21,432 nucleotides of DNA from contig BFEA01000625.1 of assembly GCA_003427395.1 (NCBI GenBank), forward strand, positions 672,214 through 693,645, given 5' to 3'. The position numbers were made by a program, and so were the translations under genes. Positions 8,881-17,933 of this stretch are shown piece after piece. The notes below the pieces were generated by a model. That model did no database searches, had not been told where the DNA came from, and saw only the letters and a program-made list of their open reading frames with translations. The stretch's first letter is position 1; every line of letters begins with the position of its first letter. The stretch comes from Chara braunii. Taxonomy: Eukaryota; Streptophyta; Charophyceae; Charales; Characeae.

Positions 8881-9950
8881 ATTTGCGAATAGCGGCTATT
8901 CCAAAATCTGCTCCATGGATCTTGGCTGCACCAAACACAGCGTCCACTGCCGAGGTGTGGGTGTCCGAAGCCCCCCCCTCCTAAGGTCGCGCAATAGTTG
9001 AGGTTGTACAAGTGCGGTCTCCACATCTGCAGGGTCAACTCTGATCGCCTCCGCTATGCTGAACACCGTGAGGCGGCGTGAGCATCTTCCAGGGTCCCGG
9101 TCATCTTCAAGGAGCAGGTCCGAAGGTGCAGGGCAGTGAACTGCAGGCACCGGTCTATCAAACCGAGGCCGCCTACCAGGCGTGGTTGAGACAATTTCTC
9201 CCAGCGGACTCTGTAGATGACCCTTGAGGCATGGGGCCGATTCTGCCATAAGATCTTGCGGAGAGCTGTTTGATATTGTCACCACGCCCCCGTGTCCAGC
9301 ATGGAGACTGCACCATGGTACGACAACATTGATAAGACAAAGCAGTTCGCTATAATGACATGCCCGACCCGTGTCGTCATCCGTCTGACTGCCACGTGGA
9401 GCATCGACTCCAGCTGATCACCATTTGTAAGTGCATGAGGCAACATAATTCCTAGGTGTGTGGACTGCTCCCTCATGCTCTGAATCGCATGCCCTGAAGC
9501 ATCATTGCCCCTCCATATCCGGACCAGCGCCACCGACGTATGCCAATTCTTTTGGCGCCAGCAAAGTGTTTGAAGACCCCCACCTCGTGCTTCAGAGATG
9601 CCACACTATCAACCGTCAAAGCCGTGATTGCTAGAGTGTCATTAGCGGAGGCACTAGATTTGAGCTGAATCCCCTTGGGCAAGGGGAAGCTAAGTAACAC
9701 ATCGTTCTCTCGTATCATTTCGTGAAGGTGCTACAGAACATACAGCGCAGGCGAGAGCGGGCAGCTCTGCCTTACCGACCGAGAGACTTGCAGTGCCTTA
9801 GCAGTTGCCAACAAACCAGCAAGACAGCCCACAATTCCCGGGCACAATCCCCCCCTCCTTTACCCCTCCAACCGCAACACCCATCTAACCCGCTCGTGCA
9901 CCTTTTCAAAGTCCATCAGAATGAATGCCAGGGCAGGTGAGGGTGTGGGA
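8880..9950 (-). pseudogene. LINE (non-LTR retrotransposon) ORF2 reverse transcriptase fragment
   Basis: Read on the minus strand from 9950 downward, this follows the order of a plant LINE ORF2. Motif A-like FILMDFEKVHERVRW (about 9930-9880) is followed after a frameshift by RSVRQSCPLSPALYVL (about 9780-9730) and then SASANDTLAI (about 9650-9625), the position of the F/YADD box. Further on come LGIMLPHALTNGDQLESML, RVGHVIIANCFVLSMLSY (9460-9310) and VRWEKLSQPRLVGGLGLID (about 9215-9160), all typical of the region after the polymerase core. The first Asp of the A-D-D box is Asn (9641-9643). A TAG follows YVL, and the reading frame changes several times. The fragment starts abruptly in mid-domain, as 5'-truncated LINE copies do, and its 3' end is unclear. 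I see no endonuclease domain. Confidence 0.8.
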
Positions 9951-10521
9951 GCAATGTGTTCGTATTGCAGTTCTGCACAACATATGCATTTTGTTTCCCT
10001 TGGAATTTTTTGATTTTTTGATTTTTTTGGTGCTGGGGCTGCCTGGGACCTTGCCTGGGGTTCATGCCCGGCCGGGCACCTGGGCATGTGTCCGGGCACT
10101 AGTTGGGTGCCCGGGCGCCCGGACAAACGGCCTAGGTACAGATGCATCCCCCCCCCCCCCCCAAACCAAAAAAAAAGAATCCCCAGAATTGGGGCCCTTA
10201 TCAGTACAAAATTCTTCCACCCCAAATACATGTGGAAGAAAGGAACCATCTGGCGTTTTCAAAAAAAAGAAGGTAAGCATGTGAAGTAATCGGTGACATA
10301 GTGGTCTTGAGAAGGTAGGCAATAATTCTTACTGTCAGGGGTCTTTTTGGGCCATTCGGGCTTTTAGCAAATGAGAAATCGGAGGTAGCCAACTACTAGT
10401 ATTCGAGTTGGTAGCGGGGGAAGGGGGGGGGGAGGGTGTTTGCACTTTTGGTGCTCGCAAAAAGTCGCAGGTGCAAGATAGTTTTCCGCATGGCGCAGGT
10501 GTAATGAGTAATTGATAATTA
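9951..10521. other. Low-complexity and palindromic spacer, no gene
   Basis: This stretch holds a GATTTTTT tandem tract (about 9999-10030), GC-rich repeats of CCGGGCAC/GTGCCCGG with a perfect 8-bp hairpin (10092-10099 and 10107-10114), a run of 15 C (10148-10162), A-rich runs and a run of 10 G (10423-10432). The frames through it are composition artefacts. No mobile-element protein is visible. Confidence 0.6.
10092..10114. repeat. Perfect GC-rich inverted repeat
   Basis: CCGGGCAC (10092-10099) and GTGCCCGG (10107-10114) are exact reverse complements separated by seven bases. Further copies of the same GC motif lie at 10070-10090 and 10111-10122. It could be a fragment of a non-autonomous DNA element or simple-sequence expansion. 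Confidence 0.6.
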
Positions 10522-11644
10522 TGTGAGGAATGTGTCCTCACGGGGCCCTAGCCGACATGCACATGATCTGGGCTGTGGCCCCCAGCAAGCCTCATGCCCG
10601 CCCTAAGTGAAGGCGGGCCTGAATATCCACGAGAGGCCCTTATCTCAGCATTTTCCAATGTGGGTATCAGACAGTTGCAGCACGCCAGTTGTTTGAAGTG
10701 CAACGTGAGCCTCTCCCTGGGCTTCTTCCAGAAACAGCAGCTGCATCCAGCAGTTAAGCCCAGGGCCGGGTGGTTCCGCCCTGGGCACATGCAGTGTGAG
10801 ACCGACACATCATGAAGTTGCCACGGGTGAAGCAGAATGCAGCATTGTCGTCACAGAGGCCCAGCGAGCCAATGAGAAGACGTCAAACACTTGGAGCCTG
10901 GAGGCTGCCTGGACGTGCCCAAACAGAAAGGGCCCAGGCCCATAACTGTCGGACAGGGCCTGGACGCAGACACTGGGGCCCAACTGGAAGCTACTGGGAG
11001 CCTCGTCAGCCAGGCCCTCGCAGCCAAACAGAGGCTGCGACTTCCATATAGGGAGATCGCTGGCCGGAGGAAGGGGGCTGGCGTAGGCAGGCAATGCGGA
11101 CATGCTGCTGCATTACTATGCAAGTGTCTGTACGTGCGCTGCCGGCTGGGGCGCATGCGGGTGCTATGAGGTGAGAGGGGTGCTGCAGGGCAGCGGGCGC
11201 ACGACTGCCATAGTCGGGCTGCAGGGGCGCATGCGGGTGATGGGCGAAGGTAGTCTTCGGGTAGGAGGCGCATGAGGTGTGGGGTCCAAGGGGTGATGAG
11301 GGTGGGAGAGAGAATGTGCCTGGTGTATGCTGGTGGTCGGCATTGGTGTCGACGTCTTGTACATTGGTCTTCGACTTCAGAGTGTTCCTGTTGCAAGAAC
11401 ATAGACATGCTAGATAGGCTGAGTAGGATAGGCGGGGCGCTGGGCTCCAGACAGTGATAACGACATCGGATACACTGCCGGTGTGACCAGAGAGCGGCGG
11501 CATTGGCATTCGAGTTCATTGTATTGCTCTTGTTTGTATGGTATCTTGGTGCATTGAGCTCTCTGCTTGGTTCGAGACTATCTAAGCTACTTTGTGATTT
11601 TGCAACTGGTTTTCTGTCTATCGCTTTCGCTCATATTCCTTGCA
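10522..11644 (+). repeat. 5' LTR of related Ty3/gypsy element B
   Basis: It starts TGTGAGGAATGTGTCCTCAC, matching the start of the element A LTR. Aligned blocks follow, such as GCCCGCCCTAAGTGAAGGC (10591-10609 against 7209-7227) and CACGAGAGGCCCTT. It ends CCTTGCA (CA at 11643-11644) three bases before a PBS, for a length of about 1123 bp. The left flank has no polypurine tract, which supports a 5' LTR. Overall similarity to the element A LTRs is patchy, so this is a different subfamily or an old copy. No 3' LTR is found in the window. Confidence 0.82.
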
Positions 11645-11647
11645 ATT

Positions 11648-11664
11648 TGGTATCGGAGCTGGTT
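11648..11664 (+). promoter_or_regulatory. Primer binding site of element B
   Basis: TGGTATCGGAGCTGGTT, the same site and spacing as in element A, is placed three bases after the LTR end. It confirms the LTR boundary and orientation. Confidence 0.85.
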
Positions 11665-12697
11665 CGAGATCGCCATTACCTGGCGCTGGTGACATTGTTA
11701 CTTGGTGCGCTGACGATGCTTCTATGCAGTAAGGATACATTAGCACTAGCATGAACAGCCACTCCCGGGTAAAGGGGAGTTGGCCGGAATGCTGCAGTAC
11801 AGCGTGGGAGCTGTCGTATTCGTGATGACGAGAGCATGTTGATGTCTGAGGTGGCACTGCATTGCATTGTGGGTGGTACCGAGGCTATGACCGGTCATCG
11901 AAATACATGTCAGCTCAACTGGTGAGAAATTTTGTGGTTGGGGGCAGCTATCTTGAGGTATGTTGATCCGTTACCTTGTCTTCCCTCTCAGTCACTTCTT
12001 ACCGTGAGGAAGCGAGTCCTTATTGAGTGTCCTCTTTTGGTTAAGGAGTCGTGAGTGCTTTACCTTGAGAGTCGACATTCTTCCTGATGGTGCATCTGGC
12101 AGGAGAGGGCGGTGCCTCTGAAGGGCTCTGGTCGAAGCACGGGTCACGGTCATCATGCCAACCCATGGGAGCAGTACACGCAAGCCATGCTGCTTTGTCC
12201 TTCGAAGCTCTTTGCTGCGCCAAAAGAGGGAACGTGGACTGACCAGTCCTATCCAAGACGAAACCAGACCGTCTATAAATATTTTTGTGTTCTGAATTCT
12301 GGCTGTGATCGCCGTCCTGTCTGCGGCGTTAAATTATTCCTAAGGACCTTAGGGGGCTGTCCTTAAACTGCCTCTTGATCAGCCAGATCAGTCGGATGGA
12401 AGGCTCGTTGCACGCGAGGATAAACAAAGGGCAGTGCTGGTCATAAGTGAGTTCCTGGGCACAAGGGTGGACAGTTAATGCACACCTTAGACACCGCTGC
12501 TTGATGATGCAGACAGGCACGCTGGATACAGGGGAAGGAAGGTTCCAATTGGTTCTCAACTACATTCACAACTATTTCCATTGTGCATACATCTACGCAT
12601 ATGATTTATTTTTATTTGGATTAGTTGGTGGACAGATTGCTAACACCTAACAGACGGCTTAGACAACCGGGTCAGACACATGCTGTGGTAGGCCTCA
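11665..12697 (+). other. Untranslated leader of element B, with candidate intron 11958-12653
   Basis: It is homologous in blocks to the leader of element A and has no supported coding frame. It has donor GAG|GTATGT (cut after 11957) and acceptor CTAACACCTAACAG (ending 12653, with a CTAAC branch-like sequence just upstream), in equivalent places to those in element A. The block 12352-12390 is identical to 1192-1230. Confidence 0.55.
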
Positions 12698-13653
12698 GTG
12701 AGGGCACTAGTGCAGACGGTGTCTACCGAGCTGACGAGTGGACCAGGCAGTGGGGAGGATAAATCAGTAGGAAGAAGGGTGACACGTCTGGAGTCCCTTA
12801 GGATCCCAATCGTGCACCAAGCTTTACCAGCTGAGGGAGAGAGGGCTATACGATGGGAAGTAGTAGCTGAACGTTTGCAGAAAGAGAGAGAGAGAAGCGG
12901 CAGCAGCAGCCCAGCAAACGCTTGCCGCAGCGACAGCCACTGCAACAGCTATGGCTACTTCCGCTGCTTCCTCTAGTCATCAGACATTAGGCATGCTGAC
13001 CAGTTTGCAGTCCACGTCCAGCGGGATGGGACCAAGCAATTCTTCTAGTCTGATGGCGGGCTTGCAATACAGCTCGCCACCTCCATGCATAAGAGAAGCC
13101 ATCGAACTCCAGCAAGTGGAGTTGATCCGCTTACGGTTAGAGAAGGAACTTAGAGAAGCCACTGAAAGAGAGACAGAAATTAGAAATAGGAAAGCGAGAC
13201 TAGAGAATAGGAGGGGAGGGCAGACAACGCTGCTGTAGAAGGGTTAGATGACGCAACCCTTGACGACACAAGCAAGATCCTCAAGGCGGTTCGACTGTTC
13301 ACGCATGCTTACATGGACAACAAAGTGGATGGTGAATAGGAGGGCAGACAAAGCTGCTGTAGAAGGGTTAAATGACGCGACTCTTGACGACACAAGCAAA
13401 ATCCTCAAGGCGGGTCTATTGTCCATGCATGCTTAGATGGACAACAAACTGGATGCTATCCAGGATACCGTTGACCAGATATTGTGACCCATGCAGGGGA
13501 TCGGAAGGACTTTCACATCTTCACTCTCGGGGAGGCTCCATCTATTGGTGGGGAGCTGCACCTGCTGGAAACCGGGTCCAACATCCTAGAACAACATGTT
13601 TCTTTGTTTACACAAACATTTGAATGCGGTACCGATAGCTGCATGGTCCACCC
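12698..13653 (+). pseudogene. Element B gag-like remnant with coiled coil and internal duplication
   Basis: The frame changes repeatedly. 12698-12890 reads as a charged segment. From about 12890 the Ala/Ser/Thr-rich MATSAASSSHQTL segment leads to a clear coiled-coil stretch (EAIELQQVELIRLRLEKEL and on to 13200). Next comes AAVEGLDDATLDDTSKILK, which occurs twice because of a 124-bp tandem repeat (13219-13331 and 13343-13455). A last piece, 13499-13650, reads FHIFTLGEAPSIGG then GELHLLETGSNILEQHVSLF. Position after an LTR, PBS and leader suggests gag, but the sequence is not closely alike to element A gag and I cannot assign a domain with certainty. No zinc knuckle, protease or polymerase follows. 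The element stops around 13650, probably cut by the LINE-bearing sequence. Confidence 0.6.
13219..13455 (+). repeat. Tandem 124-bp duplication in element B gag
   Basis: The units 13219-13331 and 13343-13455 share nearly all bases (offset 124), both encoding AAVEGL(D/N)DATLDDTSKIL. The second unit differs at a few sites and has gained a TAG (HA*MDNK, about 13434-13436). It resembles the local duplications seen in element A. Confidence 0.85.
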
Positions 13654-13689
13654 ATGAAGGAGACAGTTCGTGAATGAGGCTACACACGT

Positions 13690-15320
13690 ACTCAGTATCC
13701 TAAGTCTTTTGCCTACATGACAGCTGTATTTGGGTGGCAGTAAACCCGAGTCCCATGGCTGCTATTTCCCTCCAGTCGCGGATTTTACTCATGGAGTCAG
13801 GCTGCACCCCCTCTGTTTGGGACCCGATACATGTAGGCAGAGTGACCTCCCATTCCCCAACCCCCACCCTTTGGAATGCTAGGTTTTGATCCATGTTGAA
13901 CAATGTTAGACTGATTTCGTTATGTTTTCAGTCAGTCACAGGCTGTCGGGATTTGGTCTGTATCCAAGTTTGACCTCTTCACTCAACCTCTGAGCGCCTG
14001 ATATGTCGTGGTCTATTCTGGTACTTCGTCATGTGGGGGTTCTGGGCCCTAAACCCTCAGTACTGCACATTCTCTTTTTATCGCAAGTTATAGTAACCAT
14101 TTGTTATGTATCCGTCCTCCCATGTCCGTTGATCTCATGACCCCAACGAGAGGTATCTTTCTGATCAGCGGCTGATGTGGCTCCTCTCCTGTCGATCCGA
14201 TGTCTTGAAGTCACCCAGTCGCCCCCTTTGTCTGCAGCATGTGATCAGATAGCGGGCTGTTGACGGTATGGGAGTGGTAGAAGGGCGGGGGGGGGGGGAC
14301 AATGCTAGGGGTAGCAGATGGGCAGGCGGGAGAGGTCGCTGCATGCGGGAGGTGTGGTGGGGCTCTTAAGAAATTAGCAGAAAATTGGTCGGGAGGAACG
14401 GGAATGCAAAGTCTTCCAGGGGTTTCCTTTGTCAGGCCAGCTCTCCTGCCCTCCAGTGTTTCCACTGTATATTGAGGTCGTGTTGCAGTTCAGAGAAGAC
14501 ATTGTGAGGATCTTGCCAAATCTGGCAATACGCTTCCCGAATAGCCTCCCTGAGGATGGCATCTTTTTCATCGTGGTACTCGTGTCTCATGGTCTTCCAG
14601 GCATTTTGGGTGCAGCCTTGCAGGATCTGATTTCATCTTCTATCTCCTGTTGTGCTCTCTGCAATCCAAACTGGTGGTCTTTTCTCTCGTAGGAGCACCT
14701 TGCTCTCCAGGCTTGCATGAGGACATGTAACCTCGATTATGAGAAGAGGTTAGCAGCGAGCGGGGTCCAGTTTGCAAGCAGTTGTTGGTTTTTGTCGAGG
14801 AGGATAAGACCAAGGTCCCACGAGATGTGGTGGTCCGTTAGCGAGTGGAACGCTGCGTCCCACCACCTCCATATTTGAGCAGTCATCGGGCATGCCAGAA
14901 GGCAATGTTCAAGCGTTGCCCTGGCGGGCTGTGTTGCCCTGCCGCAGTACGTGCAGATGGGGGACAACATTCCTTTTTGCTCGAGGTCTGTTCAGGATAC
15001 GATCCAATCGGGGGTGTGGAGACACCGATGCAAGATTTGCCATTGCAGGGATATGAGGTTTGTGGGCATGAGTTTGGCATATTTGGTCCAAGGGAGGTTG
15101 TGCAGCAGTTGTGGGTTCAGCGGCGAGTCCCGCTGCAATCTGTATGAGATCGTTTGTCCTATCTGTTGTTGAGGCCGAGCTGCGTTGTACCCCCCTTTGA
15201 CTGTGTAGTCCCAGATATGCAAGTTTTGTTGGCCCGTCCATTCTCATTCCTCCGGGTCAAAGGGGAGCAAAGCGATGGGCGTGGATTGCACATGTTTCCA
15301 TCTAGATGCAGATGAGTATT
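13690..15320 (-). pseudogene. LINE ORF2 C-terminal fragment with reverse-transcriptase zinc-binding region
   Basis: On the minus strand from about 15320 downward, LLPFDPEE and then HIWDYTVKGGYNAARPQQ (15220 to about 15165) are typical of the segment before the zf-RVT domain in plant LINEs. NLPWTKYAKL and LQWQILHRCLHTPDWI (about 15095-15000) follow. After a frameshift, ICTYCGRATQPARATLEHC (about 14955-14900) with a later C gives CX2CX12HX4C, then AQIWRWW. A plausible C-terminal tail (AWKTMRHEYHDEKDAILREA) lies at about 14610-14545. Sequence from 14370 down to 13690 has no clear family match and may be 3' UTR or unrelated. No polymerase motif is visible here, so this is a separate, more 3' fragment than the LINE at 8880-9950. 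Confidence 0.72.
14287..14298. repeat. Homopolymer of 12 G
   Basis: An uninterrupted G run lies inside the presumed 3' portion of the LINE fragment. Its length should be treated with caution, since such runs are prone to sequencing error. Confidence 0.7.
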
Positions 15321-16200
15321 GGGTTGTGGCCTTTGGAGTCTGTCGTAGGTCTAGGCAGAGGGTAGAAGTAGCGGGCAGGAAGTTTGGCTTGGGGCTTTTT
15401 CACGTTTTGTTGGCTGGGGAAACTCTGCCCGTCCGTTGCTGGAGCGCTGCTGCTCTATTTTGGGCGAGGTCATCTTCTTCCTCGAAGCGCAGCCATAGCT
15501 GGGGTTGGGAAACAAAGTTGAAGATAGCACTGCTGCTATTTCGCAGCTCTGCATGAGAGCTTCCACAGGACTGTCTTGTTGGGTTTGGGTGCTGCCATCT
15601 TCCACTTGGCAGCCATATCTACTGTTCCTCCTCTCGAGGAACATTGTCTTCTTCGAAGTGCTGGATCGGTTGTCTCCTTCTTCATCAGGACTTCCAGCGC
15701 TGCACTTCCGTGTGGGTGCCGAGCTGGCGCTGTAATCATTGGGGTTGCTGGTTCAGATTGGCACGTTGTGACAGTTGTGGGGTTACTGCTGCTGCGGCAG
15801 CCATAGCCAGGGGTATGAGGTGGAGAGGAGGAAGAAGAAGACTCCTGCATACTTCGTTGAACACTTGTTTCTGGTTGTTCGTGGTTGTTGTAAACACGGT
15901 TGTGTTTCTTGGAACAAGTACTCTGGATTGAATGGAGGAGGACGAGGGATTGCAAAATTGAAACTCGTTTTTCACTTCTCTGTGTTTTGAGCTTCCGCTG
16001 TGCATATTCTCTCTCCGGTGTTGTGTGGATTTGCCTCCTCCAAGTCTACTCCGTAATTGCATGTGTGGATGGGAACGTGTGAATTCATTGTGGATGGAAT
16101 TTCAATCGGGTACATAACAGCTGTGTAGCGGCAGCCGTGGGACTTGAAGATGAAGAAGAAGCGGTTTGTGCTGCTGCTGCTGAAGTACCGCTTGGTGAAC
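15321..16200. other. Unassigned region between LINE fragment and hAT gene
   Basis: Moderate-length frames on both strands are Ser/Cys-rich and look like composition effects. The motif GCAGCCATA occurs three times (about 15490, 15609 and 15800). No domain is recognised. It could hold the 5' terminal region and promoter of the hAT element, or further LINE sequence, but no terminal inverted repeat was found by eye. Confidence 0.45.
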
Positions 16201-16435
16201 TGCTAAACTGAGACATAGAGGGACTTGTCATTACCCGTGAGGAGACCGGTGATGGAAAAGCTGGAGGCCGAAAAAGAGGCCCACCTGTTCTTCTTCTTCT
16301 TCTTCTTTGCGCGGGCCCGCGACGGACGATCGCAGTCGGTCGCCACCGCTGCGCTGCCATCGGCCAGCGCGCGGTCGTCGGCGGGCACCATCGCCGCGCG
16401 GCCTTTTTTCGCCCGCGGCGATTGTAGTGCCCGGC

Positions 16436-16505
16436 CGCGGCCGGTCTCGGCCGATTGCGGCGATCGAGGCCGATTGCGGCCAATTGCGGCCGATCGCGGC
16501 CGGGT
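16436..16505. repeat. GGCCGATTGC-type short tandem repeat
   Basis: GGCCGATTGCGGC-like units of about 12 bases recur five or six times with small changes, giving dense GATCG/CGATC palindromes. It lies upstream of the likely hAT start codon, in sequence that is open in several frames only because it is GC-rich. Confidence 0.65.
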
Positions 16506-16678
16506 GCTCGACCGGCTTGTGGGGGCCGAGGACGGCCAGGTCCAGCCAGGCCGAGGAGAGCTGCAACATCTGGGGCCGCGGAGGCTGCAGTGGCGTCGGG
16601 GCCATTCATCGACGGAGCGCCGGGAAGGACGACACCGGCGGCCGACACGACAACTGCGACGCTTTGAGTCAGGGGACG

Positions 16679-17326
16679 ATGACGGGGGGTGCGGGGACCA
16701 GCGGTACGGGGGGGTCTGCGGGTGGGGGGTTCATCGCGCAGTCTTAGAGGGAGATGGCGAGGTTGAGGCAGGGGAACGTGGTGTGGAACTTCGTCACTGC
16801 AGGACAGCATGTGGGGAACCAGGCGAAGATGCATGGGGACCGAAAGTTGCGTTGCAACTTTTGCGGCCACTTGTTTCAGGGGAATGCGGGGAAGGTCGCG
16901 CGCCATTTCACGCAGGCCAAGTACTGCAAGGATGCGGGGATGAGAGTTCTCGTGGAAATATGGAACGACACGAACTACACATTCAAGCCCGCGACTGCTC
17001 GGCGGGTGCAGAGGTGGATGACTGACGAGGGGGTACGGGACACGAGAGTGGCTGCAGGTGGGCAGCGACAACGGATGGACGAGGGAGAGTCTGGAGAGAG
17101 AGACGATGTTCAGGACGCCCTCGATGAGGAGGAGGGTCTCGAGGGTGGGGTTGGGGAGGGGGGGAAGGCTGACGAGGCAGTTGGAGACCCTGACCTGCCA
17201 GAAGAGGAGGTGGTGATGACGTCGAGAGGCGTCGGTCGAGCGGGTCCCGCTCCTAGGGCACCACGACCTGAGTTGGAGCGCGCGAGGAGGAAGAAGAGGC
17301 CGGTGGGGGAGGGCGACATTCCATGA
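16679..17326 (+). pseudogene. hAT transposase N-terminus with BED zinc finger
   Basis: The DNA-binding part of a hAT-superfamily transposase. I place the start at ATG 16679, which gives a Gly/Thr/Ser-rich leader (MTGGAGTSGTGGSAGGG), then TAG at 16745-16747, then MARLRQGNVVWNF from 16754. The BED finger is clear: C-x2-C-x13-H-x6-C at 16853-16927 (CNFCGHLF … VARHF … YC), with an upstream W in the expected place. A long acidic, Gly-rich linker follows, and a basic cluster (RARRKKRP) that could be a nuclear localisation signal. The frame then ends at TGA 17324-17326. The true continuation is in another frame (ATFHDAWLQWIYVKGFAFN from about 17313), so a frameshift lies between roughly 17230 and 17312. 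Confidence 0.82.
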
Positions 17327-17933
17327 CGCCTGGCTGCAATGGATCTACGTGAAGGGGTTTGCATTCAACGCCTTCCGAGGTCCAGAGTTCCAGAGGGTTC
17401 AGCGGGCGGCAGAGAGAGTGTCGCGGACAATTCAGTTCCGGTTTCCCTTGTACAGGGTCACAGCAGGCACCGGGATCCCTTCACAGAGGGGGAAGGTGGC
17501 GACGATGGTGAGCGAGGTTCGCTTTGCTTTCCGGCACATAGGTGCCACCATCCTCTCGGATGGGAGGAAGTCGCACAGCGGCAAGCCGCTTGTGAACTTC
17601 CTCGCGGGGGGCGCCAACGACGCCCTGCTGTGTGCCACCGTCGCACGTGACGGGTCTGTCCGCGACACTGCGGATATCATGTACCGCAGGTGGCGGGCCA
17701 TCATCTTGTCCTTTCCTGCACAGGACGTGATCGGCTTCTGCACGGACTCCGCCAGTAACTATACGGCGGTGGCCCGCAGATTCGCCACCGACACCGACGC
17801 AGACATCAGGAGGATCACTTGGCTTCCCTGCTCCACCCACGTCTGCAACTTGATGTTGTCAGACGTCGGGACGCGAGTGGCGTGGGTCAAGGGAGACCAT
17901 CATCCGTGCCCGAGCGTTGGTGCGATTTATTAA
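17313..17933 (+). pseudogene. hAT transposase DUF659 / RNase H-like catalytic part
   Basis: This is the first part of the hAT catalytic fold. HDAWLQWIYVKGFAFNAF is the usual hydrophobic entry. GATILSDGRKSHSGKPLVNF (17541-17600) carries the first catalytic Asp (17559-17561); plant relatives usually have Trp after SDG, here Arg. VIGFCTDSASNYTAVARR holds the second Asp (17745-17747, in TDSASN). WLPCSTHVCNLMLSD provides the conserved C-x2-H (17829-17840). After AWVK near 17890 a one-base shift moves the reading into frame 1 (ETIIRARALVRFIKSHG), so the tail to 17933 is an artefact. Both visible catalytic Asp residues are retained, so decay may be fairly young. Confidence 0.85.

Noticed and set aside
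11560-11680. tRNA gene suggested by GGTTCGAG sequences
   Set aside because: No cloverleaf can be drawn; these bases belong to the LTR end and PBS, which is complementary to a tRNA.
16085-17071. Long minus-strand open frame of 328 codons opposite the hAT N-terminus
   Set aside because: It is Pro/Arg/Ala-rich and antisense to a clear BED-finger frame; GC-rich DNA leaves the opposite strand open.
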